Assembly: GCA_902805995.1 (NCBI GenBank)
Contig: CADCUU010000441.1
Location: 12,773 to 22,142, forward strand
Direction of reading: 5' to 3'
DNA length: 9,370 nt
Source of the DNA: an uncultured Rubellimicrobium sp.
GTDB taxonomy: Bacteria; Pseudomonadota; Alphaproteobacteria; Rhodobacterales; Rhodobacteraceae
Shown: one piece after another, positions 6,179 to 9,370 of the stretch
Numbering within the stretch: position 1 is the stretch's first letter
Layout of the letters: the number at the start of each line of letters is the position of its first letter
Notes under the pieces: model-generated
The model's input: only the letters and a program-made list of their open reading frames with translations
Told to the model about the DNA's origin: nothing
Database searches by the model: none
Made by a program: the position numbers and the translations under genes

Positions 6179-6999
6179 TCCCCGCTGTCTCGACCGCGGC
6201 TTTCGACGGCTATCCCTTTGAGGTGGCCTTCGACGAGCTTGCGGGTTTGGGCGTCTCTCGGATCGAGCCCGCCTTCATCCGTGGCTACACCGAATTCGAC
6301 GAGTCCACCTTCACCGAGGAGAGCGCTCGTCGGCTCGACCGTCAGCTTGCAGACCGTGGCCTGCGCGTTCAGGGCGTGTCGGCCCACATGGACCTGTCCG
6401 CGGAGGACGGGGAGGCGATGCTGGCCCGCCGCATCGCCTTTGCCGCGACGCTCGGCGCGTCCATCCTGATCACCAACGCCGGACCGGCCGCCGCGCGCGA
6501 AACGATCCTGCGGCGCCTCGGTGCCGCGCTTCCCGTGCTCGAGCAAGCCGGCGTAACCCTCGCCCTCGAAAATCCCGGCCACGGCCGCGAAGATCTCATC
6601 GGGCGGGGCGAGGAGGGCGCGGCCCTGATGGCCTCCCTTGCCGCACCGATGCTGCGGCTCAACCTCGATGTCGGCAATCTCCTGACCTATGCCGGCTCCC
6701 TGGAGCCCGGGCTCTCTGCGGCTCTTCCCTTCGCGATCCATGCCCATCTGAAGGAGATCGCACAGCATGGCACCGATTGGCGCTTCGTCCCGCTGGGAGA
6801 GGGCCTTCTCGACTGGACGGCTGTCGCAGGCGCGATCCGGCGCCTCGCTCCGGAACTGCCCGTCGCCATCGAGCTCCCCCTGCGTCTCCGTCGCCCAGGC
6901 CGCTCCGATCCTGTTCGAGCCGAAGCTCGACTGCCTCTTCCGGTGATCCGCGACGCCTTGCGCCGGTCGATGGAGGTTTGGGCAGTGGCGGTTGGCTGA
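6175..6999 (+). CDS. Xylose-isomerase-like TIM-barrel protein, possible 3-oxo-isoapionate decarboxylase (OiaC-like)
   Basis: A 274-residue protein of the sugar phosphate isomerase/epimerase (AP endonuclease 2-like) TIM-barrel family. The start is GTG at 6175, overlapping the apnO stop; the reading frame extends further upstream only inside apnO, and the first barrel strand (IPAVSTAAFDGYPFEVAFDEL) begins immediately. Likely metal ligands at strand ends are E132 (LALENPG), D165 (LNLDVGN), H191 (HAHLKE) and E233 (AIELPL), with H71 (SAHMDLS) nearby. In apiose pathways a member of this fold decarboxylates 3-oxo-isoapionate to L-erythrulose (OiaC), which would suit an operon with apnO. Other members are isomerases or epimerases, so it could instead act on a different intermediate. 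The last ~35 residues are Arg-rich and look less conserved than the barrel. Confidence 0.72.
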   Translation: MIPAVSTAAFDGYPFEVAFDELAGLGVSRIEPAFIRGYTEFDESTFTEESARRLDRQLADRGLRVQGVSAHMDLSAEDGEAMLARRIAFAATLGASILITNAGPAAARETILRRLGAALPVLEQAGVTLALENPGHGREDLIGRGEEGAALMASLAAPMLRLNLDVGNLLTYAGSLEPGLSAALPFAIHAHLKEIAQHGTDWRFVPLGEGLLDWTAVAGAIRRLAPELPVAIELPLRLRRPGRSDPVRAEARLPLPVIRDALRRSMEVWAVAVG

Positions 7000-7074
7000 C
7001 GCTCAGGCAGGGGTCGTAGCGAGCCGCAGCGTGGCATCGGGTTCGAGTGTCAGGGCCGGAGACATTCCTGCAAG

Positions 7075-7096
7075 CCTGTTGAATCAGCAGGGTTTT
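7075..7096 (+). terminator. Putative rho-independent terminator after the apnO operon
   Basis: CCTGTTG (7075-7081) and CAGCAGG (7085-7091) form a 7-bp stem with one G-T wobble around the loop AAT. The stem is followed by G and TTTT (7093-7096). It lies 75 nt past the stop of the TIM-barrel gene. The loop and U-tract are short, so termination strength is uncertain. Confidence 0.4.
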
Positions 7097-7272
7097 CGCT
7101 CGATTCCGGTGCGACTCCAACGATGTGCCTCAACGTGTGCCGTACCTTGTGCACCCATTTAAGGGGGTTCTTCTCGGGCGCCCGCGATAATCCACTGGGC
7201 AGAAACGCATGCCGCATACGCACACGCGTGGCAGCTGGCCGCCCGGTCTCGCGATGTTCCTGTTCTCTGGGC

Positions 7273-7300
7273 GGAGGTTCAAATCCTGCCCCCGCAACCA
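7273..7300 (+). other. tRNA-fMet 3'-end fragment, candidate attachment-site scar
   Basis: The segment reads as a T arm plus acceptor end: stem GGAGG, loop TTCAAAT (7278-7284), stem CCTGC, then CCCCGCA, discriminator A and CCA ending at 7300. This is the typical 3' end of bacterial initiator tRNA, including the A72 of the unusual 1-72 mismatch. The T stem has one mismatch (GGAGG against CCTGC), where the usual fMet stem would be GCAGG. Upstream, CGCGTGG (7225-7231) could pair with the acceptor at 5 of 7 positions, but no D arm or anticodon arm folds and no CAT anticodon is in place, so this is not a working tRNA. The minus strand gives the familiar spurious peptide GQDLNLRP that antisense fMet genes produce, which confirms the identity. 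It is either an integration scar or a decayed tRNA. Confidence 0.6.
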
Positions 7301-7522
7301 AGTATCGAACCCCCGGCACACTACGTGGCGCAGGTTCGTTTCTGAGGGTCTGTTTGGTGTAGCGGATCTGAGCCTCGTACTGAGGCAGGCATCTCCTGTG
7401 GGCGATGCGTAGGACCCGGCTTCAGACCGAACTGGTCCGGCAGCTGGCATCCGCAATCCTGCCTTGGTATCTGGCACCAGTCCGGAGGCCGTCTCCGGCC
7501 TGGAACAGTCACCGATATACGC

Positions 7523-8224
7523 ATGCCCGCAGATGACCCTGCCTTGAACGCGCCTGCCGCGTCCGACGTCCTGCTCGGCCTGCGCGCAGGCTTGCCGGTG
7601 GCGCTGGGCTATCTGCCGGTGGCCTTCGCCTTCGGAGCTTCTGCAAGCGCCCTGAGCATCACGGCGGTCGAGGCGACGGGCATCTCCGTCCTGATGTACT
7701 CCGGGGCCAACCAAGCCTTTCTTCTTAGTGCCATCGCGACCGGCATGCCGGTCGCCCTTGTTGTCCTCCTGGGAGCGGCGGCGAGCCTGCGGCACCTGCT
7801 CTATGGTCTTGTCCTGCGCCGCCGCATCGGGAGCAGGGGGCCAGCACATCTGTTATTCGGCTATGGCCTGACCGATGAGGTCTTCGCCTCAGCGCTGAAC
7901 GCGACCTCGGCCGGCCTTCGCCCCTCCGGACCTTGGTTGGTAGGGCTCGCACTCGCCGCTTGGGGGAGTTGGGTGCTTGGGACGACGTTCGGGGCCGTCG
8001 CGGGGGACCTGTTGCGTGCGGCAGACGCGGGCCTCGCCGAGGCGCTCGAGTTCGCCTTGCCCGCGCTGTTCCTCGGGCTGGTCTGGGCGTCGGCGAGCTG
8101 GGCGATGCTGTGGCCGATGGCGCTCGCCGGCGGCCTTTCGGGCGGCCTGATCCTGGCGGGGCTGCCAGAACTGGCGATCCCCGCCGGTGCTCTGGCGGCA
8201 TTCGCGGCAAGGCGGCGGGCATGA
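7523..8224 (+). CDS. azlC: AzlC family branched-chain amino acid exporter, large subunit
   Basis: The large subunit of the two-component AzlCD exporter in the inner membrane, which in characterised members exports branched-chain or related amino acids. It has 233 residues, the usual family length. Hydrophobic segments include VALGYLPVAFAFGASAS, ALVVLLGAAASL and several in the second half. AzlC signatures are LGYLPVAFAFG (29-39), MYSGANQAFLLSAIATG (58-74), SLRHLLYG (88-95) and YGLTDEVFA (114-122). The start is ATG 7523; no strong ribosome-binding site precedes it, so a nearby alternative start is possible. The stop overlaps azlD as ATGA. The gene lies beyond the tRNA-like scar and has no visible link to the sugar cluster. 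Confidence 0.93.
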   Translation: MPADDPALNAPAASDVLLGLRAGLPVALGYLPVAFAFGASASALSITAVEATGISVLMYSGANQAFLLSAIATGMPVALVVLLGAAASLRHLLYGLVLRRRIGSRGPAHLLFGYGLTDEVFASALNATSAGLRPSGPWLVGLALAAWGSWVLGTTFGAVAGDLLRAADAGLAEALEFALPALFLGLVWASASWAMLWPMALAGGLSGGLILAGLPELAIPAGALAAFAARRRA

Positions 8225-8541
8225 CTCCGATCCTCTGGATGGCGGCTGCGCTGATCGGCGCGGCGACGCTGATCGCGCGCCTGGCTCCCCTTCTCTGGCG
8301 AGGTCGCGACCAAGAGGACACCGCTACGCCAGGCTGGCTCAGTGCGTTGGGGCCGTGCCTGCTGACGGCTATGGGCGTGGCCGTCCTGCTGCCTGAGGCT
8401 CTGGGCGCATGGGAGACCGGGCAAGGCGCGGCACTACTGGGGGGCACAGGGGCCGCGGCGCTTGCGATGGTGGTACGCCGAGACCCGGGACTTGCGGCCT
8501 TGGCAGGCGTGGTTGGTTGGTGGGTGGCGAGCGCGCTGTAG
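8221..8541 (+). CDS. azlD: AzlD family branched-chain amino acid exporter, small subunit
   Basis: The small membrane partner of AzlC, 106 residues with about four hydrophobic helices: ILWMAAALIGAATLI (4-18), LSALGPCLLTAMGVAVLLP (40-58), then two in the C-terminal half ending GVVGWWVASAL. The family signature is RLAPLLW right after the first helix. ATG 8221 overlaps the azlC stop, so the two subunits are probably translated together. Only a weak purine run (AAGGCGG) precedes it, consistent with coupling. Confidence 0.92.
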   Translation: MTPILWMAAALIGAATLIARLAPLLWRGRDQEDTATPGWLSALGPCLLTAMGVAVLLPEALGAWETGQGAALLGGTGAAALAMVVRRDPGLAALAGVVGWWVASAL

Positions 8542-8765
8542 GGGGCCAATGTGGTCTGGTCCGCTTTTATCCGACCCCCCGGAAGCTTCGGAAGCGGCGG
8601 TCTTTACGCCATCGACTGTCTGCCATTGCGTTCAGTGCCGACCGGTAAGGCGGACCTCTGCGGCCCGGCTACGAGGCCTTCATCGGGGTTTGGCCGTGAC
8701 CGGCTCCTTGAGCGACTGCCCGTCGGGAGGCAGCGCCTCAAGGCTCCTGCTGATGAGCAGAGTCC
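8542..8765. other. Non-coding gap between convergent azlD and abrB
   Basis: No gene-like frame is present in these 224 bp. The gap holds a long hairpin at 8706-8743 and a GAAGCTTC palindrome near 8581-8590. The rest is of ordinary composition and resembles decayed sequence, but I recognise no parent gene. Confidence 0.5.
8706..8743. terminator. Imperfect long hairpin between convergent genes, possible bidirectional terminator
   Basis: CCTTGAG (8706-8712) pairs perfectly with CTCAAGG (8737-8743). After a 3-by-3 internal loop, CTGCC (8716-8720) pairs with GGCAG (8729-8733) around an 8-nt loop. It sits between the ends of azlD and the abrB-like gene, where a shared terminator is expected. There is no T-run on either side, so intrinsic termination is not certain; it may act as an RNA 3'-end stabiliser. 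Confidence 0.4.
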
Positions 8766-9370
8766 TCACTCCGACGAGTGCCCACCCGACCCGGTCCTAT
8801 GTCGCTGCGCCAGCCGGGCCGTCACTCCGATGATTGTAGAGGCAAAGGGTAGGATGATGAAAATCCGGACGAGGTGGAAGGCCGTGACCACGGCGAGCCC
8901 GTCCTGAAGGATCTTTGCCGTGAGAGCCATCTCAGTGACGCCTCCTGGTGCCGCAGACAGGATCATGGCCTGCCACGATTGGCCAGTGAGCCAGGCGAGC
9001 CCCAGGCCCATAAGAAGACAGAGCGCAATCAGCATAAGAGACGCAATGACCGCACCGGGGATGAAGCCGCCCGCCCGTCGCAGGAGTTCCCGGTCGAAGG
9101 CCGCTCCCAGCCAGACGCCCAGGAGGATCTGGGCCGCGACAAGGGCCGGATAGGGAAGGGCGGTAATCGGCAGGCTGAGGGCTGCGGCCAATGCTGCGCC
9201 TCCAAGCGCGCCGATGAAGTAAGGGTTGGCGAGCCCGATCCAGCGGGCCAGGAGGGCTCCCGTCTGTCCCGCGGCATAGAGGAGGAGTGCGCCGCGAAGG
9301 CTCCATGGCGTGCTGCTCAAGACCGCGACCGGATCCCTGACCGTGCCATCGATCGCCACCATGGCGGGCG
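8766..9370 (-). CDS. AbrB family integral membrane protein (partial, N-terminal half outside window)
   Basis: The C-terminal half of an AbrB-family membrane protein, sometimes mislabelled ammonia monooxygenase. The full family is ~350 residues and made of two similar halves; about 200 residues are visible here and the frame remains open at the right edge, so the ATG at 9362 is probably internal. Hydrophobic helices include GALLLYAAGQTGALLARWIG, a Pro/Gly turn NPYFIGALGGAALAAAL, LVAAQILLGVWLGAAF and SLMLIALCLLMGLGLAWL. The family hallmark SAAPGGVTEMALTAKIL followed by VVTAFHLVRIFIILPFA is near the C-terminus. The function is not firmly known for most members. It is convergent with azlCD. Confidence 0.85.
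   Translation of the reverse strand, partial: PAMVAIDGTVRDPVAVLSSTPWSLRGALLLYAAGQTGALLARWIGLANPYFIGALGGAALAAALSLPITALPYPALVAAQILLGVWLGAAFDRELLRRAGGFIPGAVIASLMLIALCLLMGLGLAWLTGQSWQAMILSAAPGGVTEMALTAKILQDGLAVVTAFHLVRIFIILPFASTIIGVTARLAQRHRTGSGGHSSE

Larger units (their letters stand above)
7000..7522. other. Non-coding stretch between the catabolic cluster and azlC
   Basis: This 523-bp stretch has no frame with recognisable protein character. It holds a terminator-like hairpin (7075-7096), a tRNA-fMet 3'-end-like segment (7273-7300), an inverted repeat CGAACC/GGTTCG (7306-7311 and 7333-7338) and a perfect 6-bp-arm hairpin CCGGAG-gccgt-CTCCGG (7482-7498) shortly before azlC. No clear promoter or ribosome-binding site for azlC could be fixed. 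The base composition is patchier than the flanking genes, as expected for a junction made of leftover pieces. Confidence 0.6.

Noticed and set aside
5216..6768. Long minus-strand open frames opposite apnO and the TIM-barrel gene
   Set aside because: They are shadows of two recognisable plus-strand enzymes and would cross the regulator-apnO promoter region.
7301..7320. A second tRNA T-arm-like string on the minus strand (GGGTTCGATAC) beside the fMet fragment
   Set aside because: The flanking bases do not form a regular 5-bp T stem with a 7-nt loop and no acceptor or anticodon arm follows.
7130..7849. Minus-strand open frame of 239 codons spanning the gap and the start of azlC, containing GQDLNLRP
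   Set aside because: That peptide is the well-known artefact of reading a tRNA-fMet 3' end backwards; the rest is antisense to azlC and shows no domain.
1..9370. CRISPR array, insertion sequence or phage genes
   Set aside because: No spaced direct repeats, transposase, integrase or phage structural protein was seen on either strand; only the tRNA-like scar hints at mobility.

Overview
The window is GC-rich and densely packed. Gene content and codon use suggest an alphaproteobacterium, most likely in the Rhodobacterales; this is inferred from style, not from a marker gene. It looks like an accessory carbohydrate-catabolism locus next to ordinary transporter genes.

Positions 1-5176, minus strand. 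A GntR/FCD regulator (4463-5176) is followed after 72 bp by a tight operon: a Gfo/Idh/MocA sugar dehydrogenase, a RuBisCO-like protein (RLP), a DUF1537 four-carbon acid sugar kinase, and the start of a periplasmic sugar-binding protein that runs off the left edge. Every junction within this operon overlaps. Positions 5342-6999, plus strand. Divergent from the regulator are a Rossmann dehydrogenase of the D-apionate oxidoisomerase type and an overlapping xylose-isomerase-like TIM-barrel protein. Together these are the parts list of the D-apiose (branched plant cell-wall pentose) catabolic pathways: uptake, oxidation of apiose to apionolactone (ApsD), oxidoisomerisation of apionate to 3-oxo-isoapionate (ApnO), then either phosphorylation and RLP cleavage (OiaK plus OiaX or OiaT) or direct decarboxylation (OiaC-like). 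No apionolactonase or erythrulose kinase/isomerase is visible. The functional assignment rests on recognised families plus co-location, not on alignments.

Control. Both regulator-flanking gaps carry copies of a GGTAT/ATACC element. One is a perfect 17-bp palindrome with the FadR-type TNGTNNNACNA core just upstream of apnO. This points to one local operator system controlling both divergent transcription units.

Positions 7000-7522. This 523-bp stretch has no convincing gene. It contains a terminator-like hairpin and, at 7273-7300, a sequence resembling the 3' end (T arm plus acceptor plus CCA) of initiator tRNA-fMet without a foldable rest of the tRNA. This could be the attachment-site scar of a genomic island whose body lies to the left, which would put the catabolic cluster inside it.

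Positions 7523-9370. azlC and azlD (a two-subunit branched-chain amino-acid exporter) overlap on the plus strand. They are followed by a 224-bp non-coding gap with a strong hairpin and, convergently, by the C-terminal half of an AbrB-family membrane protein cut by the right edge.
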